The notes under the pieces were generated by a model. It did not search any database, was not told where the DNA came from, and worked only from the letters and a program-made list of their open reading frames with translations. From NCBI GenBank assembly GCA_031269775.1, contig JAISYQ010000017.1:1-50352 (forward strand): a DNA stretch of 50,352 nucleotides, given 5' to 3'. A program made the position numbers and the translations under genes. Below are positions 1-9,373 of this stretch, one piece after another (the first letter of the stretch is position 1; every line of letters starts with the position of its first letter). The stretch comes from Streptococcaceae bacterium. Its GTDB lineage: Bacteria > Bacillota > Bacilli > Lactobacillales > Streptococcaceae.

Positions 1-1304
1 AAACGCTTAGAAGAAGATAAATTATCCAAGCGCACTTTTGCTGCTGCTTCATCCATGATATCAATAGCTTTATCAGGTAGATTGCGAGCGCTAATATAGC
101 GAATAGAAAGTAAAACAGCAGCTTGCAAGGCTTCGTCTGTAATATTAACTTTATGATATTCTTCATAATTAGGACGCAATCCTCGTAAAATCTCCATTGT
201 TTCTTCTTCAGTTGGTTCATCTATTAAAATACGAGCAAACCTACGTTCTAAAGCAGAATCTCTTTCAATATATTTTTGATATTCATCTAAAGTTGTTGCC
301 CCAATTGTTTGCAACTCACCTCGTGCTAAAGCTGGCTTTAAAATATTTGAAGCATCGATTGCTCCTTCTGCGCCTCCTGCACCAATTACTGTATGCAATT
401 CATCAATAAATAAAATAACATTACCATCATGATAAATTTCATCTATAATTTTTCTTAAACGTTCTTCAAATTCTCCGCGATACTTTGTCCCAGCAACAAG
501 AGAACCCATATCAAGAATCATCAATCTCTTATCTAAAATATTTTCAGGAACATTTCCTGATACAATAAGTTGTGCCAGTCCTTCTGCAATAGCCGTCTTA
601 CCAACACCAGGCTCCCCGACTAAAACCGGGTTATTTTTTGTTCTACGACTTAATATTTGCAAAACACGATGAATCTCTGATTCACGCCCAACCACTGGAT
701 CTAAAGCTTTCTTACCTGCAAGCTCTGTTAGATCACGTGCCAAGCCATCTAAAGTTGGTGTTCCATCTGAAATAGAAAGATCACGTATTTTACGGCCTCT
801 TTGAACAGGAGAATTTAACAATCCTAAAAATGGTGGTGAAAATAAATCACTCTCTTCATCACGCTCCATGCGACTGACTAATAACGCACGTAATTTAGAA
901 AGATTTATACCTAAATTCACTAAAATACGAGCAGCTAAAATATCTTGATCTTTAAGCAAACCTAATAATAAATGTTCTGTACCTATCAAATCAGACCCAA
1001 AATTTTGTGCTTCATCATTTGCGACTTCTAAAACTTGCTTCGTCCTAGGAGAATAAGGAAGAAAACTCTCCTTTGGATATCTTCTAACTGTTCCATACCC
1101 TGTTAAGGTTTCAATTTCTTCACGAACATCTTCCTTATATGCTCCTGAAAGGCGTAATGTTTTTCCTGCAAGACCACTCGGCTCTAAAATAAGAGCCATT
1201 AACAAATGTTCACTACCAACAGAGCGATGTTTAAAACGCTTTGCTTCATCTTGTGCAATTCTAAGCGCTACTCTAGCTCGAATTGTGAATAATTCTTCCA
1301 CCAT
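1..1304 (-). CDS. clpC: ATP-dependent Clp protease ATP-binding subunit ClpC (5' part; continues past the window start)
   Basis: AAA+ unfoldase that feeds proteins to the ClpP peptidase in the cytoplasm. About 434 N-terminal residues are inside the window. The protein starts [18 protein letters not shown] and has the two Clp N-domain repeats (first with [10 protein letters not shown], second with [11 protein letters not shown]), a linker, and then the first AAA module with Walker [17 protein letters not shown], Walker [10 protein letters not shown], and the conserved [15 protein letters not shown] segment followed by an arginine-rich ERRF. The double N-domain and this core match ClpC. The ATG at 1304-1302 follows an AGAGGTG ribosome binding site. 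It lies downstream of mutS2 on the same strand with an 86-base gap. I saw no CtsR heptad repeat or CIRCE element in that gap. The second AAA module and the C-terminus lie outside the window. Confidence 0.93.
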   Translation of the reverse strand, partial: MVEELFTIRARVALRIAQDEAKRFKHRSVGSEHLLMALILEPSGLAGKTLRLSGAYKEDVREEIETLTGYGTVRRYPKESFLPYSPRTKQVLEVANDEAQNFGSDLIGTEHLLLGLLKDQDILAARILVNLGINLSKLRALLVSRMERDEESDLFSPPFLGLLNSPVQRGRKIRDLSISDGTPTLDGLARDLTELAGKKALDPVVGRESEIHRVLQILSRRTKNNPVLVGEPGVGKTAIAEGLAQLIVSGNVPENILDKRLMILDMGSLVAGTKYRGEFEERLRKIIDEIYHDGNVILFIDELHTVIGAGGAEGAIDASNILKPALARGELQTIGATTLDEYQKYIERDSALERRFARILIDEPTEEETMEILRGLRPNYEEYHKVNITDEALQAAVLLSIRYISARNLPDKAIDIMDEAAAKVRLDNLSSSKR

Positions 1305-1347
1305 TTTCACCTCTAAATCATTTCTAAGGGTTTGTTACTATTTCTTA

Positions 1348-1353
1348 TTATAT
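1348..1353 (-). promoter_or_regulatory. candidate -10 box for clpC
   Basis: TATAAT read on the minus strand, 44 bases before the clpC ATG, in the gap after mutS2. No convincing -35 hexamer sits 16-18 bases upstream, so this is a weak call in very AT-rich DNA. Confidence 0.3.
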
Positions 1354-1390
1354 ATGCTTTAATTTATAAATAAAAGAAAAGCTTTTAGAT

Positions 1391-3775
1391 TTACTCAAGC
1401 TTTACAATTGTTACACCAGCTCCTCCAGCATTTTCTGGAGTAAAATCAAAATTTTTTACACGCAAATCTAAGCGTAACATTTTTCTTATTCCCTGACATA
1501 ATACGCCAGTTCCCTTACCATGAACAATTGTTACTTGTAAAAGCGAAGCTAAGAGCGCTTGATCTAAATAACGGTCTACAGCAATTAAAGCATCTTCATA
1601 GCGCTTCCCTCGCACATCAAGTTGCGTATTGACTGAATGAAAAAAATCGTAACTGCTACTGCGCACATAAGGTTTTATGTGGGTAATTTTGGCTTTTTTT
1701 TGCTTATCTGGCTTAACAGGATCTAATTGTTCAAGACTTACTGTCATTTTTAAAAGACCTATTTGAACGACCCATTCTTTTGCTGAGCGTTTTTCTACTA
1801 ATATGCCACGTTGTCCATAGGTTGTAACAATAACTTCATCACCAATTTTAAAATCTTTTAATTTTTTTACTTTTTGCAATACTTTGTTTTTACTTAAAAA
1901 TTCTCTCTCACGTTGTAAATTATTTAATTGTGATTTTGCTGCAATTAATTCATGTTCTTTTATCACAGAATGATTTGCATTTTTTTGCATTTTGCGAACC
2001 TTTTGAATAATCTTATCAGACTTTTCTTTCGCTTCTTTTATTATATTATTAGCTTTATTATAAGCTTTTTCTAATTCCTTTTCTCGCTTTTTCAAAAAAT
2101 TTTGATAACCTTTTTGCAAATCAAGCAATAAATTTTCTGATTTTTCCAAATTTTTATGCAATAATAAATAATCTATCTCGGCTATTTTTCGTTGCTTTTC
2201 CAAATTTAAAACCATTTTATCTATTTTTTGTGACTTTTTATCAATTAAGCTACGAGCTTCAGTGATAATTTTTTCATCCAAACCAAGTCGTTTTGCAATG
2301 TCAAAAGCATTTGAACGTCCAGGCACGCCGATTAGCAAACGATAAGTAGGACTTAGCGTTTTTACATCAAACTCCATACTAGCATTAATTGTATGCGCGC
2401 GATTGTATCCATATGCTTTAAGTTCTGGATAGTGTGTTGTTGCCATGACATAACTGCCTTTAGCTTGCACTGCATCTAAAATAGTGATCGCTAATACTGA
2501 ACCTTCTTGTGGATCCGTTCCTGCTCCTAATTCGTCAAATAAAACTAAACTTTTATCATCAATAGCTTTTAAAATAGCCACAATATTTGTCATATGACTA
2601 GAAAAAGTTGAAAGATTTTGTTCAATTGACTGTTCATCACCAATATCAGCAAATATTTCATTAAAAACTCCCACTGTGCTATCTTCTAAAGCAGAAATAG
2701 CTAAGCCACTTTGGGCCATAATTTGCAACAAACCAAAAGTTTTTAGCGTAATCGTCTTTCCACCAGTATTTGGTCCTGTGATCACTAAGGTTTGATAATC
2801 TTTACCTATTACTAAATCGTTGGGTACAACTGTTGTATGATCCATTAAAGGATGACGCGCTTGGCGCAATTTTACTTTATTTTCTGCTGAAATATTTGGA
2901 ATTACGCTTTTTTGCATTTTGGCTAATCGCGCTTTAGCTTGAATAAAATCTAGCTGGCCTAAAACAAAGTCATTTTGCAAAATCTCCTTGGTATAAGGAG
3001 AAAGCAACGCTGATAATTCAGCTAAAATGCGCTCGATTTCTAAACGCTCTTGAGCTTGATATTGACGCAGATGATTGTTCCACTCCACCACTTGCTTTGG
3101 TTCAATATAAAGCGTTTGTCCCGTAGCTGATTGATCATGCACTATTCCACCAAAAATTTTGCGATACTCTTGCTTTACTGGTAAAACATAGTGATCACTA
3201 CGAATGGTGATCAAAGCATCACTTAAATATTTCGCTAAATTGCTCTGAATTAGTCGATTTAATTCATTTTGAATATTTTCTTTACGATGATGAATTCTCT
3301 TACGTATCTTTTGTAACTCAAGTGAAGCTTCATCATTTACTGAACCGTCGCCTGCAATACTAAGACGTAATTTTTGATTAATCTTAGGAAAAACAGTTAG
3401 TTTATCTTGCCAATAAAAAAGTCTAGCAAATGTGAAGTGCTCTGCTTTTAGATCATTAATAAAACACATAATTTCACTTGTCAACCTTAACAGTTGACTA
3501 ATTTGCGCTAGCTCCACACCATTTAGATTAGCACCGACTTCTAAACGCTTAATCAAAGGTTTCATATCTTCAATTTGAGATAGCGGAAAGCCACCACGTA
3601 AACGCTCGACATCTAAACCCTCTTTGGTTTCCTGCAGCCAAATGCTAACTTTTTCAACATCAGACACCGGTAAAAGCACTCTTACTTTCTCTGCTCCGCT
3701 TGCTGTCAATATCTGCTGCAGCAATTGGTTTTGAATTTTATTAAATTCTAGAACTTTTAAAATTTTACTATTCAT
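1391..3775 (-). CDS. mutS2: endonuclease MutS2 (MutS-like ATPase with C-terminal Smr nuclease domain)
   Basis: MutS2 proteins bind branched DNA and collided ribosomes, and act in recombination suppression and ribosome quality control. The longest frame has 800 codons from 3793. It shows the MutS core, a P-loop GPNTGGKT near residue 340, Walker B LVLFDELGAGTDPQEG, the ATTHYPELK signature, a long coiled coil around 510-640, a KOW-like segment (IGDEVIVTTYGQRG), and a C-terminal Smr domain with LDVRGK and HGKGTG. All hallmark motifs are present and the length is normal. I prefer the ATG at 3775 (MNSKILKVLEF), because the family starts this way and a GGGTG ribosome site lies 5 bases before it. It is downstream of cvpA with a gap of about 30 bases, so zapA-cvpA-mutS2 is probably one operon. 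Confidence 0.95.
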   Translation of the reverse strand: MNSKILKVLEFNKIQNQLLQQILTASGAEKVRVLLPVSDVEKVSIWLQETKEGLDVERLRGGFPLSQIEDMKPLIKRLEVGANLNGVELAQISQLLRLTSEIMCFINDLKAEHFTFARLFYWQDKLTVFPKINQKLRLSIAGDGSVNDEASLELQKIRKRIHHRKENIQNELNRLIQSNLAKYLSDALITIRSDHYVLPVKQEYRKIFGGIVHDQSATGQTLYIEPKQVVEWNNHLRQYQAQERLEIERILAELSALLSPYTKEILQNDFVLGQLDFIQAKARLAKMQKSVIPNISAENKVKLRQARHPLMDHTTVVPNDLVIGKDYQTLVITGPNTGGKTITLKTFGLLQIMAQSGLAISALEDSTVGVFNEIFADIGDEQSIEQNLSTFSSHMTNIVAILKAIDDKSLVLFDELGAGTDPQEGSVLAITILDAVQAKGSYVMATTHYPELKAYGYNRAHTINASMEFDVKTLSPTYRLLIGVPGRSNAFDIAKRLGLDEKIITEARSLIDKKSQKIDKMVLNLEKQRKIAEIDYLLLHKNLEKSENLLLDLQKGYQNFLKKREKELEKAYNKANNIIKEAKEKSDKIIQKVRKMQKNANHSVIKEHELIAAKSQLNNLQREREFLSKNKVLQKVKKLKDFKIGDEVIVTTYGQRGILVEKRSAKEWVVQIGLLKMTVSLEQLDPVKPDKQKKAKITHIKPYVRSSSYDFFHSVNTQLDVRGKRYEDALIAVDRYLDQALLASLLQVTIVHGKGTGVLCQGIRKMLRLDLRVKNFDFTPENAGGAGVTIVKLE

Positions 3776-3805
3776 CATTTCACCCAGCTTCAAATAGTCA
3801 TATTT

Positions 3806-4351
3806 TTAAACTATTTTTTCCACCCATAAATTTTGTAAATTTTGCGAAAAAAACGGGATCCTCTTTATCATTGCCTGCACTAAAACATCTTTATATAGCA
3901 TTGATTGCAGAGAATTTATTGGAAGAATTGTTAATAACTTTAACACCATAAATACCGTTAAAAAAACTGAAGCCAGGCCTCCCAAACCACCTAAGATCTT
4001 ATTAATACCTCCAAAAAAAGGAATTAAACGCAGACCATAAGCAAAAATTACCAATAAACGAAATAAGAAATAACATACTGAATAAATCAAGAAAAAAGCA
4101 ATCCCAGCAACAAAAAATTTATCTAAATCAAGTATTTGCATCTTTGAAAAAAATTTCATTTTTATTCCAGAACTCGCCGATGGAAACGGTACAAATAGCT
4201 CTAAAAAATTAGCTAAATGTCGATAATAAGTTGAAGCAGCAATGTAAGAAATTGTGCAACCTGCTGTATATACAAGCTGCAAAATAAAACCACGACGAAA
4301 ACCGACATAAAATCCCCATATAAATAAAATAATTAAAATAATTGAAATCAT
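3806..4351 (-). CDS. cvpA: CvpA family membrane protein
   Basis: Small integral membrane protein of 181 residues with four hydrophobic segments: residues about 2-14, 25-45, 80-105 and 120-145. The N-terminal segment followed by GFYVGFRRGFILQ is the typical CvpA opening. The family is named for colicin V production in E. coli, but in Bacillota its biochemical role is not established; it is usually linked to envelope processes. Its ATG shares one base with the stop codon of zapA (TAATG arrangement), so translation is probably coupled. The order zapA-cvpA-mutS2 is conserved in Bacilli and supports the call more than any single motif does. Confidence 0.85.
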   Translation of the reverse strand: MISIILIILFIWGFYVGFRRGFILQLVYTAGCTISYIAASTYYRHLANFLELFVPFPSASSGIKMKFFSKMQILDLDKFFVAGIAFFLIYSVCYFLFRLLVIFAYGLRLIPFFGGINKILGGLGGLASVFLTVFMVLKLLTILPINSLQSMLYKDVLVQAMIKRIPFFSQNLQNLWVEKIV

Positions 4352-4689
4352 TATTTTTTTACCTTCATCTTTGCATTATTTTCTCGTTTAAGCTTACTTT
4401 CAATAGAGGTAATTTTCTTTTGTGCTGCTAATAACTGAGCTTTTAATTCTTCATTTTTCTTTATTAGTGTAATGTTATTAGCTTGTTTTTTTAATTGATC
4501 ATTTACAGCGTTAATTGCTAATAAAATCGCCATTTGTTCTCCAGTAGCACCCTTAACTTTTTGTTTTAATGTACAAAACTGCTCATCAACAATTTGAGTA
4601 ACCAAATCCAAACTTTTCTTTGTTTCTGAGCTGACAATCGTATATTGAACACCATCAATAATTGCTTTATATCTTGATTTTTGACTCAC
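4351..4689 (-). CDS. zapA: cell division protein ZapA
   Basis: ZapA binds FtsZ and promotes bundling of its protofilaments at the division site. The protein has 112 residues: an N-terminal globular part (KSRYKAIIDGVQYTIVSSE, then LDLVTQIVDEQF) and a long C-terminal helix rich in Lys, Glu, Ala and Leu that fits the coiled-coil dimerisation stalk. The NDQLKK segment is also typical. The start is GTG at 4689, with an AGGTG ribosome site 7 bases upstream. It is the first gene of the zapA-cvpA-mutS2 cluster and overlaps cvpA by one base. Confidence 0.88.
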   Translation of the reverse strand: MSQKSRYKAIIDGVQYTIVSSETKKSLDLVTQIVDEQFCTLKQKVKGATGEQMAILLAINAVNDQLKKQANNITLIKKNEELKAQLLAAQKKITSIESKLKRENNAKMKVKK

Positions 4690-4727
4690 TTATAAGCACC
4701 TACTTTCTTACTTGTGATTATCATAGG

Positions 4728-5342
4728 CTAATAATCTTTAATTAAACCAAAACGTTTAGGTGGCCAGAAAGCTAATTTCACTTTACCTTGAATATCTGAA
4801 AAAGAAGCTGGCCCAACTGCAGAATCACGACTATCCTTAGAAGCCAAACGATTATCCCCCATTAAAAGATAATGAGCACGCGGAACTTTAATCGTAAATT
4901 TCGTTTCCCAATTCTCATCTACTGTAAAAGCTTCTGCTCTTTGTGCTCTAGCTTGAAAAAAAGAATTATAATCATACGTTTCTTGCAACTTATCTTTTTT
5001 CCATAACTTTTTATACTCCTCTAAGTAAGGTTCATTATACTTTTTCCCATTAATATAAAGTTGATCATGATCATAAGTGACTGTATCTTTAGGCAAGCCA
5101 ATGACACGTTTTATAATCTTTATTTTAGGATTATCTGGCTCTTTACTAACCACAATATCAAAACGTTTAATTTTGCCAAATTTCAACATAACCATCCGCT
5201 CTTTATGCTCAAGTGTTGGATCCATTGAAGGACCATCTACTTTGATATTAGAAAAAACAAAAGTTTTTAACAAGACCAAAAAAATAAAAAAAAATAATAA
5301 ATACCACCATTCTTTTAAAAATTCTTTGACAAATTTTTTCAT
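4728..5342 (-). CDS. lepB: signal peptidase I (type I leader peptidase)
   Basis: Membrane-bound serine protease that removes signal peptides from exported proteins. It has 204 residues: a short cytoplasmic N-terminus, one membrane segment at about 12-31, then the catalytic serine in GPSMDPTL (S39) and the catalytic lysine in IIKRVIGLP (K78). The conserved GDNRLASKDSR motif is near residues 162-172. All catalytic motifs are intact and the size is normal for a Gram-positive SipS-like enzyme. A perfect AAAGGAG site precedes the ATG. It would process the several secreted proteins in this window. It lies between zapA and the LCP gene on the same strand but is probably a separate transcription unit from zapA. 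Confidence 0.95.
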   Translation of the reverse strand: MKKFVKEFLKEWWYLLFFFIFLVLLKTFVFSNIKVDGPSMDPTLEHKERMVMLKFGKIKRFDIVVSKEPDNPKIKIIKRVIGLPKDTVTYDHDQLYINGKKYNEPYLEEYKKLWKKDKLQETYDYNSFFQARAQRAEAFTVDENWETKFTIKVPRAHYLLMGDNRLASKDSRDSAVGPASFSDIQGKVKLAFWPPKRFGLIKDY

Positions 5343-5399
5343 AAATGCTCCTTTTTGAGTTTACTTATAAGCGATTGACTCCCCGTAAACAAACTTTAG

Positions 5400-6689
5400 C
5401 TACTCTCCTAAAAAATCAACTACTTTTCGTTTATAAAAATCAAAATTAATTCTCATTCCTTCCCCACCATATATATCTAACTCACATATATAAGTTTTAT
5501 CATCCATTGCTGGAACAGACATCTTCTCAACTTTTTTATTTCCTTGTCCTAATAAAACAGCAAATAAAGCGCGATAAAGAAACCCTTTATCAATATTTGT
5601 AGAAGTTACTTTTAAAACAGATTTTATTGCTTCAGGCGTTTTAAATAAAGTTTGTACTGATTTAGCTTTAGAGTTAATTGCCGTTATCACTTGTTGCTGA
5701 CGTTTTACTCGGCCAAAATCATTTTCATCATCATGACGAAAACGCGCATAATTTAGCGCTGTTTTTCCATCCATTTTTTGCTTACCTGCTTTTATCATTT
5801 GATAAATAGCAGGATCACTATATCCATAAATGCTTGCTTCACTGGCACTCATCGCTACATCATTTGCACCCATTGTCTTAAAAGTTGCCAAATCATCTGG
5901 CACTGCAACTTCAGTAAACTGCTGACCATTAATAGTAGCAAATTTAGCATCTATTGGAATTCCTTGCGGAAATAAGGCATCAATTGCAGCTGCAAATGAA
6001 CTAAAATTAACTATCGCATAATAACGACAATCAATCCCAAAATTTCGCTTTAGAGTTTCGCGCATTAATTCTGCTCCTTGGTTTTGATTATTTCCACCAA
6101 CAAAACCTGCTTCCCCAAGTCCATAAGCAGCATTTAATTTACAATCTATCTTACCACTAACTCCAACATTTGGAATATCGACCAAAATATCACGCATAAA
6201 AGAAACTAGTTTAACTCTTTTTTCAGATCCATCCATCTGCAAAATCATAATCGAATCTGCACGTGCTTCTTGTGTACTCTGACTATTACGCTGATCAGTT
6301 CCTAAAATTAAGATATTGTGGGCACCATTTGCACTTGTTTGTCCTTCAAATAGCTCAACAGGCACATTTGGTTTTGTTCTTAATGCGTTATTTAACTGCC
6401 AAAATAACCCACCAGCAAAAATTATCAAAATTGTCAAAAAAGCTAAAACAACATTACGCACAGGATGATGTTTGCGCTTCTGATTTCTTCTTTTATCTTT
6501 ACTTTTACCTGTGCCATAAATATAGTGATTAATATACTCTTCTTCCTCCTTAAAAGCAGAAGATGAATTAAATTTTCTTCTTTTTTTATCATCTGAATTT
6601 TTACGAAAAAAAGAAAATGAATCTTTACTTGATATTTTACCTGATTTAATTTCTTCTCGATATTTTTTATATCGATCTAATCGACTCAT
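5400..6689 (-). CDS. LytR-CpsA-Psr (LCP) family cell-wall polymer ligase
   Basis: LCP enzymes move lipid-linked anionic polymers (teichoic acids, capsule) onto peptidoglycan at the outer face of the membrane. The protein has 429 residues: a basic, low-complexity cytoplasmic N-terminus of about 75 residues, one membrane segment (VVLAFLTILIIFAGGLFW, near 79-97), and an extracellular LCP domain. LCP motifs visible are ILILGTDQR, RADSIMILQ, VKLVSFMRDILVDIP and the arginine-rich LNYARFRHDDENDFGRVKR. These residues bind the pyrophosphate of the donor. The ATG has an AAGG-type ribosome site. Several LCP paralogues usually occur per genome, so I do not assign a specific gene name. Confidence 0.92.
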   Translation of the reverse strand: MSRLDRYKKYREEIKSGKISSKDSFSFFRKNSDDKKRRKFNSSSAFKEEEEYINHYIYGTGKSKDKRRNQKRKHHPVRNVVLAFLTILIIFAGGLFWQLNNALRTKPNVPVELFEGQTSANGAHNILILGTDQRNSQSTQEARADSIMILQMDGSEKRVKLVSFMRDILVDIPNVGVSGKIDCKLNAAYGLGEAGFVGGNNQNQGAELMRETLKRNFGIDCRYYAIVNFSSFAAAIDALFPQGIPIDAKFATINGQQFTEVAVPDDLATFKTMGANDVAMSASEASIYGYSDPAIYQMIKAGKQKMDGKTALNYARFRHDDENDFGRVKRQQQVITAINSKAKSVQTLFKTPEAIKSVLKVTSTNIDKGFLYRALFAVLLGQGNKKVEKMSVPAMDDKTYICELDIYGGEGMRINFDFYKRKVVDFLGE

Positions 6690-6813
6690 ATTAAAACAAC
6701 CTTTTTAAATAGCATTATGCAAAATCATACCTTAGCTAAGTACAATATTCAACACGTATGTAACTTACGTCAATTGCTTTACGAAAAATAATCTATCTAT
6801 AATCAAAAATAGT

Positions 6814-7029
6814 CTAATGTTTAACGTTTTTTTCCAAACAATGCTCGTAACGTAAAATAAGCAAAGCTGCTCGAAAAATTTGATCATCTACTAGCCCTGC
6901 TTTATAAATATTTCTTAACTCAATTTCCATTAATTCAATATCATATATTCGCTTTCCTAAGTATACATAAATGCCATACATTTTAAGTAATTGCTGTACA
7001 TCATAAAGTCTCTTCATCCCCTGAATCAC
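6814..7029 (-). CDS. yqgQ: YqgQ family (DUF910) small protein
   Basis: A 71-residue protein with the DUF910/YqgQ pattern: MKRLYDVQQLLKMYGIYVYLG near the N-terminus, then DIELMEIELRNIYKAGL and a final ALLILRYE. The family is small, helical, cytoplasmic and of unknown function, and is common in Bacilli next to glucokinase or rhomboid genes. Here those neighbours are absent. The start is GTG at 7029 with AGGAG 7 bases upstream; an internal ATG at codon 5 is the alternative. The gene stands alone between the LCP gene and a repeat element. Confidence 0.85.
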   Translation of the reverse strand: MIQGMKRLYDVQQLLKMYGIYVYLGKRIYDIELMEIELRNIYKAGLVDDQIFRAALLILRYEHCLEKNVKH

Positions 7030-7158
7030 ACCATCACTCCTGTTTTATTAAATATTTTTTTAAAGCAATTACACTTAGCTAATCATCATGTGTTTTGCAA
7101 AATGAAAGTGGCTACTTTGTTAATTTGACTATCGTTAAAAGATGAAATATAGTTAATT

Positions 7159-7328
7159 AACAATAGACCTTCTCGGAAATTAGGTTATAAAGAGAATTCG
7201 TTTCAATTTTTTCCTAAGACAAGGAAAAAAACGTAAAAATAATGGTGCTATTTTAAGGCTTTTTAACGATGTATCGAGGAAAAAAAACGAAGCTCTCATA
7301 CATCTACTTTTCGAGAAGGTCTATTGTT
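7159..7328. repeat. MITE-like element, copy A (17-bp perfect terminal inverted repeats)
   Basis: A 170-bp non-coding element bounded by perfect inverted repeats AACAATAGACCTTCTCG at 7159-7175 and its complement at 7312-7328; with two mismatches the repeats extend to 25 bp. No transposase fits inside. The outer ends and the right part (CTCATACATCTACTTTTCGA) recur in copy B at 32532-32756, and the terminal AATAGACCT recurs at copy C (38245). The element fills most of the 376-base gap before the PEP-synthase regulator gene, whose ATG is 77 bases beyond the right end. The rest of the gap holds no gene I can support. Confidence 0.8.
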
Positions 7329-7405
7329 TTATACTTCATATAAACTACATCAATAACATATTTATAGGCATTTTAAAAGTTTTTAAAACGAAATGAGAAA
7401 TTAGT

Positions 7406-8236
7406 ATGGCAAATAAACCAACCATTCATCTTTATGTAATCTCTGATTCTGTTGGTGATACTGCAGTTAAAGTTGCACATGCCAATATGGCTCAATTTAC
7501 AACTACAAATTTTGTCTTTCACCGTAAAAGTTTTGTTCGTACATTAGATGGTTTAAAAATACAACTTGCAAAAGCATTAGCTAATAACGCTTTAGTTGTG
7601 CATACTTTGGTTGAAAAAAGATTACAAAAATATACAAATAAATTTTGCGCAAACAATGGATTATTTTATCAAGATTTACTAATGCCTGTCATTACAGAAA
7701 TTACAAAACGTACCGGTATTAAGCCTGCCAGAAAATTAGGAGCTCAACATCAGTTAAACAAAAATTATTTTAAACGTATTAAAGCAATCGAATTTGCAGT
7801 TAAATATGATGATGGAAAAGATCCAAGTGGTTTTTTTAAAGCAGAAATTGTAATCCTTGGTATTTCTCGCACATCCAAAACACCACTATCTTTATTTTTA
7901 GCAAATAAAAATATCAAAGTTGCAAACTTACCAGTTATGCCACAAATTCAAATTCCGGATGAATTATGGAAAATTGATCCTAAAAAAATCATTGGATTAA
8001 CAAATAATCCCAAAATTATCAGTAACATTCGTATGGAAAGAATGCGCTCATATGGTTTAGAAGCTGATACAGAATATTCAAATATCAATAATATCAAAAA
8101 AGAATTAAAATATGCAAATTATTTGTATGAAAAACTAGGTTGCAAAGTTATTAATACTTCTAGATTCTCAATTGAGGAAACAGCTACAATAATCTTAGAT
8201 GTTTTGAACTTAGAAGACAATTCGTATAATCTTTAG
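7406..8236 (+). CDS. pyruvate,water dikinase / pyruvate,phosphate dikinase regulatory protein (bifunctional Ser/Thr kinase-pyrophosphorylase, DUF299)
   Basis: This family adds phosphate to a threonine of PEP synthase or PPDK using ADP, and removes it by phosphorolysis, so it switches the enzyme off and on. The protein has 276 residues and starts MANKPTIHLYVISDSVGDTA, a characteristic opening. The nucleotide-binding loop GISRTSKTPLS is at 152-162, followed by LFLANKNIKVANLPVMP, also conserved. Length matches the family. The target dikinase is not in the window. The ATG is preceded only by a weak purine-rich site (GAAATGAGAAATT). The C-terminus converges with the glycosyltransferase gene with a gap of 64 bases. 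Confidence 0.92.
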   Translation: MANKPTIHLYVISDSVGDTAVKVAHANMAQFTTTNFVFHRKSFVRTLDGLKIQLAKALANNALVVHTLVEKRLQKYTNKFCANNGLFYQDLLMPVITEITKRTGIKPARKLGAQHQLNKNYFKRIKAIEFAVKYDDGKDPSGFFKAEIVILGISRTSKTPLSLFLANKNIKVANLPVMPQIQIPDELWKIDPKKIIGLTNNPKIISNIRMERMRSYGLEADTEYSNINNIKKELKYANYLYEKLGCKVINTSRFSIEETATIILDVLNLEDNSYNL

Positions 8237-8300
8237 CTAAATAGAGAGAATCGTTAACAGACTCTACAACCTTTGCTAGTTCATCTAACTCATTAATAAC

Positions 8301-9230
8301 TTAGTCAAAATTTTTTTCTTTAATTAAATAAACTGGGCGCCTTTTTGTTTCTAAAAAAATCTTACCAAGATATTTGCCAATAATTCCTAAACAAAATAGC
8401 TGCAAACCACCAATAAAAAGAATAATACAAGCAGTACTTGTCCACCCTGGCACCGGATTATCCCAAATAAGATTAATGGTAAAGTAATAAATCATGGTAA
8501 AAAATGAAATCAAACAGCTGATAATACCTATAAAAGTTGCGATATTTAAAGGTGCTTCTGAAAAATTAATGATGCCCTCAAGCGAATATTTAAATAAACT
8601 CCAAAAACTCCAAGAAGTTTCTCCTGCTACACGTTTATAATTTTCATAAGAAAGATAAGTGATTTTAAAACCAACCCAATTAAAAAGTCCTTTGGAGAAA
8701 CGATTAATCTCTTTAAGCTCTAAAATAGCATCCACCACTTGGCGCTTCATCAAGCGAAAATCACGCGCTCCATCAACCATTTTGGTCTCAGAAATATTAT
8801 TAATCAACTTATAAAATACCTCAGCAAACCATGAGCGAATAGGTGGCTCTCCCTTGCGTCCAGAACGCCTGGTACCAATCACATCATAAGTTCCTTCACA
8901 AATTAAACGAAACATCTCAGGTAAAAGATCTGGCGGGTCCTGCAAATCAGCATCCATTACCGTTACAAATTCACCCTTAGCTGCTTTTAAACCAGCTAAT
9001 AGTGCTGCTTCTTTGCCAAAATGACGCGAAAAAGAAAGATAACGAATTCTTGGATTTACTTGCGCCAATTCTCTTAAAACGCTCAAAGTCTGATCTGTTG
9101 AGCCGTCATTTACTAAATAGTAAACGATCTCTACTTCCATTTTTTCAGAGACTTTTTCAACTTCTTTGATAAAAAATGATAACGTCTTTTCTTCATTAAA
9201 ACATGGAACCACCAAGGATAATTCTTGCAT
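8301..9230 (-). CDS. family 2 glycosyltransferase, bactoprenol glucosyltransferase type (GtrB/YkcC-like)
   Basis: Likely transfers a sugar from a nucleotide donor to undecaprenyl phosphate at the inner face of the membrane, supplying envelope glycan decoration. It has 309 residues: an N-terminal GT-A domain with SLVVPCFNEEKTL, VNDGSTDQTL and the metal-binding DADLQDPP, then a basic juxtamembrane stretch, and two C-terminal membrane segments (around 228-255 and 263-285). This is the GtrB/DPM1-like layout. No flippase or second-step transferase lies beside it. The ATG follows an AGGAGG-like site. The sugar cannot be told from sequence alone. Confidence 0.88.
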   Translation of the reverse strand: MQELSLVVPCFNEEKTLSFFIKEVEKVSEKMEVEIVYYLVNDGSTDQTLSVLRELAQVNPRIRYLSFSRHFGKEAALLAGLKAAKGEFVTVMDADLQDPPDLLPEMFRLICEGTYDVIGTRRSGRKGEPPIRSWFAEVFYKLINNISETKMVDGARDFRLMKRQVVDAILELKEINRFSKGLFNWVGFKITYLSYENYKRVAGETSWSFWSLFKYSLEGIINFSEAPLNIATFIGIISCLISFFTMIYYFTINLIWDNPVPGWTSTACIILFIGGLQLFCLGIIGKYLGKIFLETKRRPVYLIKEKNFD

Positions 9231-9373
9231 AAAATCCTCCTAAATATTAAATTTTGGAAACTAGATGAATCGATTATATCATTATTTTTACTTTCCAAAT
9301 TTAAACATAAAAGAAATCCTCGATGTTATTTAACCGGAGAATAGATTCGAAAAGAGAGGAAATTTATTTTAAT

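Noticed and set aside
1305-1390. CtsR or HrcA (CIRCE) operator before clpC
   Set aside because: Neither the CtsR heptad repeat nor the CIRCE inverted repeat is present in the gap.
5077-5358. Plus-strand frames inside lepB, the LCP gene, leuS, ileS and other clear genes
   Set aside because: They are antisense or alternate-frame shadows of well-supported coding regions.
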